Source: Scandinavium manionii
GTDB taxonomy: Bacteria; Pseudomonadota; Gammaproteobacteria; Enterobacterales; Enterobacteriaceae
Direction of reading: 5' to 3'
DNA: 64,000 nucleotides
NCBI RefSeq assembly: GCF_024764775.1
Contig: NZ_JALIGC010000040.1
Span: 62,001 to 126,000 of the forward strand
In this document: positions 9,769 to 19,454 of the stretch, piece by piece
Numbering within the stretch: the first letter of the stretch is position 1
How the letters are laid out: every line of letters begins with the position of its first letter
Position numbers and translations under genes: made by a program
The notes under the pieces: model-generated
Databases searched by the model: none
What the model was told of the DNA's origin: nothing
What the model saw: the letters and a program-made list of their open reading frames with translations, nothing else

Positions 9769-10842
9769 TCAATTGTATGACATCGTAAAGACTGCCGTAC
9801 CTTTGAACGCTCCCGACTTTAGCGTGTTACCATCGGTCACTAACTGCGCCCCAAAATCTAACTTCTGGTTGGTCGGGAAAATGCTAAATGCATCCTTTAT
9901 CACCCGGTCTCCGGGTTTCAGAACCTTAGGGTTATTCTCATCTTTTGAATAAATTTTAACCCCAACCCCCTGCGCCGCATCACTCCCGCTCAGCGTATTG
10001 GTTAATAAATCATGTTCAAGAGAATTAGAGGTAAAAGAGGTAATAAACTGGGTCACGTTAACACACCCGGAGGCTGTCAGACTAAAATCGACTATTTTCT
10101 CGTCACTGTTATCTTTGAAGTCACTCACGAAATAATCGCCAAGCGCCACCACGCCGCCATTTGATGCAAGCAGCGTAGTGCAGGTAGGAGCAGTAAAGGG
10201 GATATTCAGATCCGGATCGATGCCTAACGCTCGGTTATTAGAATCTTTCACCCCTATACGAAAATCGCCCGCCCTACCAACAGATCCGGCCTCTTTAACC
10301 GATGTGACCCCTTCCGGAATGGCTGTAAACGCCGCTGTTTGATAAACATCAATATAGAAATCAGCGATGGTATCCGCCATCGACTTGCCAGCCGTGTCAT
10401 TGTTAAGATTTGTTTCTTTTGTGTATGTCGGTATATATGCTTCAAGATTCATCCCCTTTATATTCATGCGCACGGCAAAGACGATACCGGGGATATTTGT
10501 TTCAAACAGCGCGGCGCTATACGACTGACCCGTAACTACAGGTATTGATGTGACATAAGGCGACGTTGAGTGCCCATAAAAATCATCGCCATCGTCGCCT
10601 GTACCGCATCTTACCATCTCATTACGTCCTGAGACATAGGACCCCAGTAATACCGGCGCGCCCGTCACCTTGGATTTAAAATTCAGAGCAGGGTAGTTTA
10701 CAGTTATCGTATCAACCTGGCCCCCACTGATGTCCAGTCTACACTCTGTTGCAGCATAAACATTGACGGAAAACAGCATCGTAAAGCCAACGGCAGAATA
10801 CAATGCAAACCCGGGAAATACTCTTTTCATTATACTAATCAT
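9769..10842 (-). CDS. Fimbrial tip adhesin, last gene of the chaperone-usher operon
   Basis: 357 residues, about twice the size of the pilins in the operon, as expected for a two-domain tip adhesin: an N-terminal receptor-binding domain and a C-terminal pilin domain. A signal peptide (to NVYA) is followed by ECRLDISGG. The pilin half starts near PTCTTLL and ends FTMSYN, the alternating beta-zipper used by the chaperone. ATG at 10842 has GGTGG upstream and overlaps the preceding stop by eight bases; ATG 10830 is an alternative. The receptor is unknown. It should be loaded first on the usher at 12644-15259. Confidence 0.8.
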   Translation of the reverse strand: MISIMKRVFPGFALYSAVGFTMLFSVNVYAATECRLDISGGQVDTITVNYPALNFKSKVTGAPVLLGSYVSGRNEMVRCGTGDDGDDFYGHSTSPYVTSIPVVTGQSYSAALFETNIPGIVFAVRMNIKGMNLEAYIPTYTKETNLNNDTAGKSMADTIADFYIDVYQTAAFTAIPEGVTSVKEAGSVGRAGDFRIGVKDSNNRALGIDPDLNIPFTAPTCTTLLASNGGVVALGDYFVSDFKDNSDEKIVDFSLTASGCVNVTQFITSFTSNSLEHDLLTNTLSGSDAAQGVGVKIYSKDENNPKVLKPGDRVIKDAFSIFPTNQKLDFGAQLVTDGNTLKSGAFKGTAVFTMSYN

Positions 10843-11416
10843 AAGTCACATCCACCAATACGTTTGACGTTACCAGGCCTGCAGAGGCGGTTCCCGTATT
10901 TTGATAACGGGCGTAAAAAAGATAGTCCGTCAAATATTGTGATGACGATTGCGCACTGACATCATAAACAACGTCAGACGTCCCGTCCGCATTTAGCACA
11001 TTGATATGTGTCGCATCAGAAAATATCACCACGCCCACATTCCCGGCACCGCCCTGCGCAGGCTGCGTTTCATTAATAAATACCTGCCTGGAGCCTGGTG
11101 GAAAAATTCCGGAGCGGGGACTGAACCTGAAATGCAGATTATCTGCATCCGCATGATTACAGTCGGTTACGCGAATTTTAAACGATTTTCCGCCTGTATC
11201 ATCGGTTGGACTCAAACCCGCAGACGGGGTATTAAAGTAAGATAGGGTGACGATCGGCAAATGAATATTGCCGTTATTTTCAACCGTCACCTGGCAGGTG
11301 TTATTGATAATATTAGCCTGAATATCGACATCCACATCAGCAGTGCATATCTGAGAAATACCCACCAACAGGATGAGTCCTCCTGTTATGAATTTACAGC
11401 GCTGATAGATTCGCAT
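10835..11416 (-). CDS. Minor fimbrial subunit
   Basis: 193-residue pilin-like protein with a signal peptide (cleavage near CTA-DVDV) and two cysteines expected for the pilin disulfide (NTCQV and TDCNH). The C terminus ends VLVDVTYD, which fits the donor beta-zipper for the chaperone. Third of three minor pilins between usher and adhesin; likely a tip fibrillum or adaptor next to the adhesin. Translationally coupled to the adhesin gene by overlap. Confidence 0.8.
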   Translation of the reverse strand: MRIYQRCKFITGGLILLVGISQICTADVDVDIQANIINNTCQVTVENNGNIHLPIVTLSYFNTPSAGLSPTDDTGGKSFKIRVTDCNHADADNLHFRFSPRSGIFPPGSRQVFINETQPAQGGAGNVGVVIFSDATHINVLNADGTSDVVYDVSAQSSSQYLTDYLFYARYQNTGTASAGLVTSNVLVDVTYD

Positions 11417-11425
11417 AACCTTACC

Positions 11426-12007
11426 TTATTGATAAGTAACGACAAATGTAATCGGCGATATAAATGACCCAGCCGTTACATCGGCAATAGTGCGGCCATT
11501 AGCAACAACCATTCGGGCCGTCATCGGGACATCAACGCTTGCACTGGCAATACCGATATTTTGCGTAGTTGCTCGATTAATGCAGCTAAATTGCGTGCCA
11601 GAATCGGGGCTATTTTTCCATATTTCAACCGCGGTGGCGGCAGCGGTACCTCCGCTATTAGGAAAAGAATCCCCATCGGAACTCGGACCAGAACAACCGC
11701 CAGATATTTCAGTTCCCACTACCGCAGTGGTGACGCCTGAACACTGACTGAACGCCAGACTGAAGTTTTCTGTGCGCGATTTATTTTCCAAATCAGATTT
11801 AAAAACGTCACCAAATTCGACAACTGATGTCGCTACCCCTGCGCCATTTTTCACCTGAAGATTGCAGGTACCCGCCTCAATTGTGGACGTAAATGTAGCA
11901 CTTACACTTGAAGTACCGGTAATAGCATCCGCGAATGAGACGGTAGATATGCTCATTAAAAATGCGGGTAAAATCAATAATTGTAATTTAACAGGATAAC
12001 TTTTCAT
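11426..12007 (-). CDS. Minor fimbrial subunit
   Basis: 193-residue pilin with signal peptide ending near VSFADA and the typical GTCNLQV cysteine segment; the C-terminal zipper reads ITFVVTYQ. A ribosome site (AAGAGGTGT) lies upstream of the ATG. It follows the 190-residue pilin by 28 bases. Extra cysteines (GGCSG, FSCIN) suggest a second disulfide. Confidence 0.8.
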   Translation of the reverse strand: MKSYPVKLQLLILPAFLMSISTVSFADAITGTSSVSATFTSTIEAGTCNLQVKNGAGVATSVVEFGDVFKSDLENKSRTENFSLAFSQCSGVTTAVVGTEISGGCSGPSSDGDSFPNSGGTAAATAVEIWKNSPDSGTQFSCINRATTQNIGIASASVDVPMTARMVVANGRTIADVTAGSFISPITFVVTYQ

Positions 12008-12035
12008 AACACACCTCTTACTCTTTCAGCATCAA

Positions 12036-12608
12036 CTATTGATACGTAAAATTAAACGTAGCAACTGCATTAAACTCACCCGTTGTCGCATCACTTGCTG
12101 AAGTCGTTACCAATTTAGCCAACAGATCGACTTTTTTCTGCGTGCTGATTTCATCATTCGTCCATACAAGACGTTCGGCATCGTTGGTGGAATTAATGAT
12201 AAATGCATTTCCTCCACTCGCCCGCGAAATTTGTACTCCGATAAAATCGGCCTTATCTGCCCCTGAAGCGCCATTCGCAATGGCAGATGAGATATAGCTC
12301 GATCGTGTTCCTGATATCGTCGTTTTCAGGGCACTAAGGCTGGAAGGACAACTCACGATATCCAGTGAAAAAGGTACAGATACACTGCTGTCACCCGATA
12401 ATATTTTGTCTAATGAGGTCTTACCTCCGGCACCGATCTGAATGGTATTGTTTTGACCATCACCCGTACCACCAGTAATACGCATATCACAGGTTGTTTC
12501 ACGGATATTTGCAGTAAAATCAACATTGACATTCTGGGCAAAACTGACTGGCGTATAACTCCCAATCAGTAATACCCCCGACATTATCCAGCTATGTTTA
12601 ATATTCAT
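12036..12608 (-). CDS. Minor fimbrial subunit
   Basis: 190-residue pilin with signal peptide ending SFAQ, the conserved ETTCDMRI cysteine segment and the C-terminal zipper TFNFTYQ. It is the first minor subunit after the usher, 35 bases downstream. Role in the shaft or as tip adaptor is inferred from operon order only. Confidence 0.8.
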   Translation of the reverse strand: MNIKHSWIMSGVLLIGSYTPVSFAQNVNVDFTANIRETTCDMRITGGTGDGQNNTIQIGAGGKTSLDKILSGDSSVSVPFSLDIVSCPSSLSALKTTISGTRSSYISSAIANGASGADKADFIGVQISRASGGNAFIINSTNDAERLVWTNDEISTQKKVDLLAKLVTTSASDATTGEFNAVATFNFTYQ

Positions 12609-12643
12609 AAAGCTCCCTTAATATTTACACCCTATAACTACCA

Positions 12644-15259
12644 TTAGCGGACTTTACATATCTGTTTAGGTAACTTAATTGTCATGCCAACTTTTTGCGG
12701 TTCGGGGGGAATGCTATAGCTGACCAGACACTCATCTTCTGATTTACTCCCCCACCTCACGCTGAGCACATCTGAATCATCAATACCACGAACATAAGCA
12801 CGACCAGCCTGTCCTACGCTACCGACTAAAACATTTTTGCTGTTATAGACATCTGCGCCCAGCGGAATAAATCCTTTATCTGAGCGTAGTAATTCCAGCA
12901 ATACAGAACGGCCCTCATCGGTTTCAAAATTCACAAGTACAATGGCGCCATCGCGAGGAACTGAAGTCGCGCTGGTATTTTTCATTTCGACATCATTTTC
13001 CAGTGAATCAATATTCAGTCCGATCGTATTTTCGTGATACGGCGTTAACCAGGGGATCACCGCATAGCCACGGGAATCAATTTCACCATCACCGTTATTC
13101 GTTTTCGCTCCTTTAGCTCCCGGAGCATTAATCAGCGCGACAGTACTGTTAATCCCTGGATTACCCGGGATCAGGGTTAAACCACCACTATGAAGAACGA
13201 TACCGCCGCTATTGGCGAAGGAGTATTGTTGCCCGTGGTCGTCATTGACGGAAACTGACGCACTGACCGGTCCCCATGGTCCGTTATAGCTCCCGTAACC
13301 GCCAATCTGATTCAGATCGCTGTTATCTGACATTGATGAAGACGCATTCACGCTGTAGCTGTATTTATTGTCGGCGGTATTACCGCTGACAGAGATATCG
13401 CTCTGGCTGGTCCCCTTAAAGTCTGAACTCACCGATGAATTAAGTGTATTGAACCCGCTCAATGAGGAATCGTGGCCAAACAGATTATTCAGCGGGATAC
13501 TCAGGCTGACATAAAGGCGATCGTCCTCATCACCCTCTTCGTCATAGGTGCGCTGCAACGAAATGTTATAGCTGCCCCAGCGAAATGAGTCGCTGTAACC
13601 AAACGAGTACTGCGAGGTGGTTTCATCACTTCCCCAGTAATCTTCCCAGCTTCCGGTCAGATAAACGGAACCATAATCCTTTTCTCCGACCCGCAAAGGC
13701 TGGCTGATATTGACCTGAATTTCATTTTTTTCACGCTCATACCGTTCATCCTGCGGATCGCCTTCATTCTCTGAATCATGATGATAGTCATAGTCGAACG
13801 AAGCGGCATCCTGCAGGCTCAGGTACTCTTTGGTTGAGAAACGATAAGCAGCGACATTGAGAGAGGTGTCGGTAAGCTCAAGCAGTTTACTGTAGGTCAA
13901 CCGATAGCTTTGCCCCTCTAAAGCATCCCGATCGCCGACCTCAGCATGGGAATGGGTGACGTCAAACGCAAACGCCCCGACGCCGGTGTTCAGCGCCAGC
14001 CCCAATAACCCCGCGTAATAATCGGTATCGGTGAACTCAAATCCGGCATAACCGGTAAAAAGATTGTTCAGCCCATAATAGCCAGTAGCAGTGGCAACAC
14101 GCGTTTTCTCGATAGTGCTGTCATCATTGAGTTCTCCAATGCCAATATCCCAACGAGTATCACCCGGACGCAACAATTGCGTCACCGATGAGAAAGGGAC
14201 TGAAAATGAGCTTTCGCTGCCATCAGCTTCAGTCACCGTAACATCCAGGTCGGTACCGTAGCCTGTTGGATTCAGGTCGGTAATGGCGAACGGCCCAGGT
14301 GGCACGGTGTTCTCATAGATGGTATTACCATTCTGGCGAATGGTAACTTTGGCGTTGCTTTTTGCCACCCCGCGCACAACAGGCGCATAACCAGACATCG
14401 AACCCGGCTTCATACGATCGTCGCTGTACAGACGCACACCACGCAAACTGATGGAGTCGAAAGTGTCGCCATCGGTGTAGGTGTCGCCTAGCACAAGCTG
14501 TGATTTGAGCGCGGTGATATCGTGCTGGAGATAGAGATCCTGATGATCGTAATCTGCGCCATCATCGGAGGTCCACTGCGCCGTGCCACGAGAACGCAGA
14601 TGCCATGCCCCGAGATTAATGCCGTAGTTTAACCCGGCGTACACGCTCTGAGAGCTGTCACCTTCATCTTCCGAACTGTAGGCATTAAAATCATAGGAGA
14701 GCATTGCCGCATTAATGCCGCTGTCCCAGAGCGAAGGATCAATATACCCTCGCGGGCGTTTAGAGACATAAATCTGCGGCAAAGTAATATCCAGACGCTG
14801 TTCCGCAGAATCAAAATACATTTGCGTCCCAGGGAAACGCGTTTTGATGTCGTAGCAGGTTTTCGTATCAGCAGCCAGATCACCCTTGCCATTCTCACTT
14901 TCCAGTTTATCGGTATTAAATGACATGACGTGCAGCAACTGTCCGGTGATACAAGGTGAAGCGATATCGCTCCCGTTGTCCTTAAATTCAACATTGCCGC
15001 TGTACTCTGCCACGTTGTTAATATAAATAGTTAGAGAATACACGCCCGGTAAAACAGGGTTACCATTTGCAAAACGGCTAACGTTAAGTTTCTCACCTGT
15101 TGCACTGGGATAAAGAAACTGATCGTTGAACTCAACCTTTTCTGCCGAAGCGCTTGGTGTTGGCGCCGCATCAGACGCAAATACTCTACTGACGTACAGT
15201 GGTAATAACACACATGTCGTCAGTAGCAGAAATTTAATTCGATTAGCCAGGCCCGTCAC
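12644..15259 (-). CDS. Outer-membrane fimbrial usher (FimD/PapC family)
   Basis: 871-residue usher of normal family length. It forms the outer-membrane pore that receives chaperone-subunit complexes and orders pilus assembly. After a signal peptide (to VFAS) comes the N-terminal chaperone-binding domain (VEFNDQFL), the beta-barrel with a plug region around LRPGDTRWDIGIG, and C-terminal domains (RGYAVIPWLTPY, VPRDGAIVLVNFETDEG, GQAGRAYVRG). The four cysteines include a C-terminal pair (DECLVSYS and KQICKVR) seen across ushers. Intact frame, so the operon is probably functional. Confidence 0.95.
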   Translation of the reverse strand: MTGLANRIKFLLLTTCVLLPLYVSRVFASDAAPTPSASAEKVEFNDQFLYPSATGEKLNVSRFANGNPVLPGVYSLTIYINNVAEYSGNVEFKDNGSDIASPCITGQLLHVMSFNTDKLESENGKGDLAADTKTCYDIKTRFPGTQMYFDSAEQRLDITLPQIYVSKRPRGYIDPSLWDSGINAAMLSYDFNAYSSEDEGDSSQSVYAGLNYGINLGAWHLRSRGTAQWTSDDGADYDHQDLYLQHDITALKSQLVLGDTYTDGDTFDSISLRGVRLYSDDRMKPGSMSGYAPVVRGVAKSNAKVTIRQNGNTIYENTVPPGPFAITDLNPTGYGTDLDVTVTEADGSESSFSVPFSSVTQLLRPGDTRWDIGIGELNDDSTIEKTRVATATGYYGLNNLFTGYAGFEFTDTDYYAGLLGLALNTGVGAFAFDVTHSHAEVGDRDALEGQSYRLTYSKLLELTDTSLNVAAYRFSTKEYLSLQDAASFDYDYHHDSENEGDPQDERYEREKNEIQVNISQPLRVGEKDYGSVYLTGSWEDYWGSDETTSQYSFGYSDSFRWGSYNISLQRTYDEEGDEDDRLYVSLSIPLNNLFGHDSSLSGFNTLNSSVSSDFKGTSQSDISVSGNTADNKYSYSVNASSSMSDNSDLNQIGGYGSYNGPWGPVSASVSVNDDHGQQYSFANSGGIVLHSGGLTLIPGNPGINSTVALINAPGAKGAKTNNGDGEIDSRGYAVIPWLTPYHENTIGLNIDSLENDVEMKNTSATSVPRDGAIVLVNFETDEGRSVLLELLRSDKGFIPLGADVYNSKNVLVGSVGQAGRAYVRGIDDSDVLSVRWGSKSEDECLVSYSIPPEPQKVGMTIKLPKQICKVR

Positions 15260-15302
15260 GATGAAATAACCCCGTGTTTAATCAACCTATTTTGTATCTG
15301 AG

Positions 15303-16043
15303 TCAAATAGTGAATTCGCTTTTAATGCTGCCACCGAAATCATTAATAACGTCACACTCAATTTTCGTCCCAGCCGGAACAGCGCTCAACCCGGTAACTT
15401 TAAAGGACTCTTTCCCACCCGGTGGGACTGTGTGTGTATCCAGCGAATACTTATTCTTTCCGCTCACCAGTTGCGCACGACTAAAAGAGACGTGATAGGG
15501 CGAAGGATTTTTTACGTCGATATAAAGCGCTTTACCTGACTGGTTTACAGACCATTGCAGAGTCTTGACGGCGTCGCCGGCAGCACCTTTTAAACCTTCC
15601 GGGCGGTAAAACACCTTTATGCGGGTTCGAAACGCCAACTGAAGAATATTCTTGTCTGCGCCGTCAGTGGTTTTGGGGGGGATTTCCAGCACATTGAACC
15701 AGAACAGACTTTCTTTATCCTGCGGAAGTTGTCCGCCTAAATATGTCACTTTAATACTCTGTCCCTTGCCTGGATCCACCCTTGAAACCGGTGGGGTAAC
15801 GAGGAAAGGTACATTCAATTCCTGCGGATTCGCATTCTCGCGGCCATCATCAATCCAGGTCTGAACCAGCAACGGCTTTATGCCACGATTCTCCAGCTTC
15901 ACCGTAACGTTTTTCGCTGAGGCTGGATAGACCACGCGCGTACCGGAAATAACAATATCTGCGTAGCTCGCTGGCGCCGCAATCAGGCAACTCACTGCGC
16001 TTATTAACGGTACAAAAACTTTAGTTAATATAGCCTTCATCAT
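15303..16043 (-). CDS. Periplasmic fimbrial chaperone (PapD/FimC family)
   Basis: 246 residues. The signal peptide ends near ASYA-DIVI. The first Ig-like domain carries RVVYPA with the conserved arginine, and the G1 strand segment SIKVTYLGG; FWFNVLEIPPK is the family signature before the hinge. It caps pilin subunits by donor-strand complementation and delivers them to the usher. It lies after the major pilin gene and a stem-loop, and 43 bases before the usher. Confidence 0.95.
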   Translation of the reverse strand: MMKAILTKVFVPLISAVSCLIAAPASYADIVISGTRVVYPASAKNVTVKLENRGIKPLLVQTWIDDGRENANPQELNVPFLVTPPVSRVDPGKGQSIKVTYLGGQLPQDKESLFWFNVLEIPPKTTDGADKNILQLAFRTRIKVFYRPEGLKGAAGDAVKTLQWSVNQSGKALYIDVKNPSPYHVSFSRAQLVSGKNKYSLDTHTVPPGGKESFKVTGLSAVPAGTKIECDVINDFGGSIKSEFTI

Positions 16044-16137
16044 AATGAACTCTCGATATTATTTCTGGGCGAAATCCAGCGCATAACGGGGACGACAATT
16101 CTCGCGACCTATCACAACGCGCTTATCAATAGAGACA

Positions 16138-16164
16138 TCAGGTATATCAGGTTGATATACCTGA
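16138..16164 (-). other. Perfect stem-loop after the major pilin gene
   Basis: TCAGGTATATCA and TGATATACCTGA form a perfect 12-bp stem with a three-base loop, 26 bases past the major pilin stop and inside the 146-base gap before the chaperone gene. There is no T run, so it is more likely an mRNA-stabilising or partial termination element that favours excess major pilin over chaperone and usher. Confidence 0.7.
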
Positions 16165-16189
16165 TATATTCACATCATCGGGCAAATAA

Positions 16190-16780
16190 TCACTCGTATG
16201 ACAAAGTAAAGGTGGCGTTAGCATTCACCTTACCAGGCGCCACAGGGTTATTTGCGATGTCAAAATCAGCGCTCGGCACATAGGCTGCACGGAAGCCAAA
16301 TACCCCACCATGAGTAGTGCTCAGGTCAACTTCCTGGGTTCCCTGGCCGGCTGGATCGCCAATAATGACCTGGTCTGTATTCCCGTTGCCATTATTATAC
16401 AGCGCGATATTGACATTTTTCGCCGCGCCAGTGACGCTTGGATCAGCTTTTAATGTCCCGGTGGTCAGATCAGCAAACTGCTGGGAAGTAAATGCAATAT
16501 GCGCTTTACTCAATGTAGAGTCACAATCCGTTAACTTTAAATCAAACGTAGTTGAACCCACACCACCCGCAGCAATGGTTGTACCTTCAACCAGACTTTT
16601 CGAAACGGTAAGCATTGTAATCGTGACATTATGGGCATCAATACCATTATTGGTTGTCATCTTACAAGTTTCACCCGATACCGCGCCATCGAATGTAATG
16701 AGCCCGAGATCATCATCAGCAGCGTTTGCTGAAAATATGCCCATTACAGCCAAAGCCAAAACGGCGATCTTCATTTTCAT
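16190..16780 (-). CDS. Major fimbrial subunit (pilin)
   Basis: 196-residue pilin, first gene of the operon. The signal peptide MKMKIAVLALAVMG ends near SANA. Two cysteines (GETCKM and LTDCDS) make the pilin disulfide; the C terminus NATFTLSYE has the chaperone-binding zipper with the penultimate tyrosine. Four ATGs are possible (16789, 16786, 16780, 16774); 16780 is preferred because AAGGA lies nine bases upstream. The long AT-rich gap upstream should hold the promoter; no invertible switch repeats were seen. Confidence 0.85.
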   Translation of the reverse strand: MKMKIAVLALAVMGIFSANAADDDLGLITFDGAVSGETCKMTTNNGIDAHNVTITMLTVSKSLVEGTTIAAGGVGSTTFDLKLTDCDSTLSKAHIAFTSQQFADLTTGTLKADPSVTGAAKNVNIALYNNGNGNTDQVIIGDPAGQGTQEVDLSTTHGGVFGFRAAYVPSADFDIANNPVAPGKVNANATFTLSYE

Positions 16781-17291
16781 ATTCATCATTCCTTAATAGA
16801 TAATTCAATAATCATTAACGAAAAGTACGGCTCTCGAAAATAAAAAGCCGTGCATCTCAATTTAATCCTTTGAGAGCGGTGCGATGATATTGTATGCTTT
16901 GAACAAAGCGCAAGAATAATTTATTTAAAATGCCATTTGCACCGCTAAATAAACACTTTTACGAAATGTCACCAATTATAATATATTGACGAGGCCAATT
17001 AATCACCTATCTAAATAATATGCATATTCTCACAGGGGAAATTTAATATTTAATATATTAAATAAAATATTCATTGCTGAGTTTGATATTTAAAAAAGCA
17101 TTCATGGCCCAGACAAGCCGGTTTACTCTGCCCCGCAGATGACACGTTGGCAGGCATATCAACAGAGGTATATACGATGATCGTGTATAGCAAGCCAGAT
17201 CATTTATTTTCGTTTCCCCTCCCGGGACGATAGCGCCTTACACGCAAAACCCGTATCATTGCGCGCTTTCCGTACGATAAAAGTGATCGCC
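16781..17291. other. AT-rich gap between the fimbrial operon and ycaO
   Basis: 510 bases between two divergent genes, very AT-rich at 16900-17100. It must contain the fimbrial promoter on the minus strand and the ycaO promoter on the plus strand. A loose inverted repeat (ACGGCT/AGCCGT, about 16825-16855) lies 40 bases before the pilin start. No recombinase gene and no paired repeats typical of a phase switch were seen. The AT richness suggests H-NS-type silencing, which is inference. Confidence 0.5.
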
Positions 17292-19058
17292 ATGACCCAA
17301 ACATTTATTCCCGGCAAAGACGCCGCTCTGGAAGACTCCATCGCCCGCTTCCAGCAAAAATTAACGGACCTCGGATTCAACATTGAAGAAGCGTCCTGGC
17401 TGAATCCGGTGCCTAACGTCTGGTCTGTACATATTCGCGACAAAGAATGCGCGCTGTGCTTCACCAACGGTAAAGGGGCAACGAAAAAAGCGGCTCTGGC
17501 GTCTGCGCTCGGTGAATATTTTGAGCGTCTGTCGACCAACTACTTCTTCGCCGATTTCTGGCTGGGCGAAACCATCGCCAATAGCCCGTTCGTGCATTAT
17601 CCGAATGAAAAATGGTTCCCGCTGCCGGAAGACGACGACGTGCCGGAAGGCATTCTTGATGAACGTCTGCGTGCATTCTACGATCCAGACGATCAGCTGA
17701 CCGCCAGCCTGCTTGTGGATTTGCAGTCGGGCAATGACGATCGCGGCGTTTGCGGCCTGCCGTTCACCCGTCAGTCCGATGGCGAGACGATTTACATTCC
17801 GATGAACATCGTCGGCAACCTGTACGTTTCTAACGGCATGTCCGCCGGTAACACCCGCAATGAAGCGCGTGTTCAGGGCCTGTCCGAAGTGTTTGAGCGT
17901 CACATCAAAAACCGCATCATCGCTGAAAGTATCAGCCTGCCGGAAATCCCAGCCGAGGTGATGGCCCGTTACCCGAGCGTAGTGGAATCCATCGCTAAGC
18001 TGGAAGCAGAAGGCTTCCCTATCTTTGCTTACGACGGTTCACTGGGCGGCAAATACCCGGTTATCTGCGTGGTGCTGTTCAACCCGGCAAACGGAACCTG
18101 TTTCGCCTCCTTCGGTGCGCACCCTGATTTCGGCGTGGCACTGGAGCGTACCGTCACCGAGCTGCTGCAAGGCCGAGGCCTGAAAGATCTCGACGTCTTC
18201 ACCCCGCCAACATTCGATGACGAAGAAGTGGGTGAGCACGCTAACCTCGAAACCCACTTTATTGATTCCAGTGGTTTGATCTCCTGGGATATGTTCAAAC
18301 AAGACGCAGATTATCCGTTTGCTGACTGGAACTTCTCCGGCACGACAGATGAAGAATTTGCCACGCTGATGGCGATTTTCCAGGCAGAAGATAAAGAAGT
18401 GTATATCGCAGACTACGAGCACCTGAGCGTTTACGCTTGTCGCATTATCGTGCCAGGCATGTCTGATATCTATCCAGCCGAAGATCTGTGGCTGGCAAAT
18501 AACAATATGGGCAGCCCCCTGCGTGAAACCATTCTTTCTCTACCAGGCAGCGAGTGGGAAAAAGAAGATTATCTGGCGCTGATTGAGCAGATGGATGATG
18601 AAGGTCTGGACGACTTCACCCGAGTACGTGAACTACTGGGTATGGCGACCGGTAAAGATAACGGCTGGTACACCCTGCGCATCGGTGAGCTGAAAGCCAT
18701 GCTGGCGCTGGCCGGCGGTGACATGGAGCAGGCGCTTATCTGGACAGAGTGGACCATGGAGTTCAATGCTTCCGTGTTTAGCCCGGAACGTGCCAACTAC
18801 TATCGCTGCCTGCAGACACTGTTGCTGCTGTCCCAGGAAGAAGAGCGTCAGCCGCTGCAGTACCTGAACGCGTTTGTACGTATGTACGGTGCAGATACGG
18901 TTGAAGCGGCGAGTGCGGCCCTGAGCGGTGAAGAGGCCTTTTACGGTCTGCAGTCTGTGGACAGCGACCTGGCGGCCTTCCCGGCGCATCAGTCCCTGTT
19001 GAAAGCGTACGAGAAGCTGCAACGCGCAAAAGCCAGCTTCTGGTCTAAACAGCAGTAA
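17292..19058 (+). CDS. ycaO: YcaO, ribosomal protein S12 methylthiotransferase accessory factor
   Basis: 588-residue YcaO-domain protein, near the E. coli length of 586. YcaO proteins bind ATP and activate amide bonds; the E. coli protein supports beta-methylthiolation of ribosomal protein S12 with RimO. Visible signatures are the N-terminal GKGATKKAALASALGEYFERLS segment region and the GNTRNEARVQGLSEVFERH nucleotide-site region. The start is ATG 17292 (MTQTFIPGKD), as in E. coli; the upstream in-frame ATG at 17259 is not conserved. It precedes focA-pflB. Confidence 0.97.
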   Translation: MTQTFIPGKDAALEDSIARFQQKLTDLGFNIEEASWLNPVPNVWSVHIRDKECALCFTNGKGATKKAALASALGEYFERLSTNYFFADFWLGETIANSPFVHYPNEKWFPLPEDDDVPEGILDERLRAFYDPDDQLTASLLVDLQSGNDDRGVCGLPFTRQSDGETIYIPMNIVGNLYVSNGMSAGNTRNEARVQGLSEVFERHIKNRIIAESISLPEIPAEVMARYPSVVESIAKLEAEGFPIFAYDGSLGGKYPVICVVLFNPANGTCFASFGAHPDFGVALERTVTELLQGRGLKDLDVFTPPTFDDEEVGEHANLETHFIDSSGLISWDMFKQDADYPFADWNFSGTTDEEFATLMAIFQAEDKEVYIADYEHLSVYACRIIVPGMSDIYPAEDLWLANNNMGSPLRETILSLPGSEWEKEDYLALIEQMDDEGLDDFTRVRELLGMATGKDNGWYTLRIGELKAMLALAGGDMEQALIWTEWTMEFNASVFSPERANYYRCLQTLLLLSQEEERQPLQYLNAFVRMYGADTVEAASAALSGEEAFYGLQSVDSDLAAFPAHQSLLKAYEKLQRAKASFWSKQQ

Positions 19059-19102
19059 AACCACAAATAACTTATGGCGAAATTATTCGCCTGCGCTATA
19101 TT

Positions 19103-19128
19103 ACGGGGCCTCTGAGGGACCCCGTTTT
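19103..19128 (+). terminator. Terminator after ycaO
   Basis: ACGGGGCCTC-TGA-GGGACCCCGT with one mismatch, followed by TTTTAATTTT, 45 bases past the ycaO stop. Confidence 0.8.
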
Positions 19129-19454
19129 AATTTTCATTTCCCCTTCGTTAATTTGTAATATTTAAGTTAATTATGAGTAAATACTATTATTGGTAGCTTA
19201 CAAATAATGTTAATTTTAATGCATATTACTCCATTTTAATTAACTGCTTAAAAGGGGGATACTGAAAAAATTCAACTCTAATTGCAAATTTTAAAATTTA
19301 TTTTTATTTTGATAATCAGAAAGTTACGCCGTGATCGCTGAAAAACCATGCGCTTTGCGGGCCTATAAGCCAGGCGAGATATGATCTATATCAATTTCTC
19401 TTCTATAATGCTTTGTTAGTATCTCGTCGCCGACTTAATAAAGAGAGAGTTAGT
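19129..19454 (+). promoter_or_regulatory. focA-pflB anaerobic promoter region with FNR box
   Basis: The 395-base gap before focA is AT-rich. At 19381-19394 ATGATCTATATCAA matches the FNR consensus TTGATNNNNATCAA at nine of ten positions, and TATAAT follows at 19404-19409. The same arrangement lies before focA in E. coli, where several FNR- and ArcA-dependent promoters drive the operon. Which hexamer is the main start here cannot be settled by eye. AAGAGAGAGTTA before the GTG start serves as ribosome site. Confidence 0.75.

Noticed and set aside
16781..17291. Possible fimS-like invertible promoter
   Set aside because: No paired inverted repeats of the switch type and no fimB/fimE-like recombinase gene were found.
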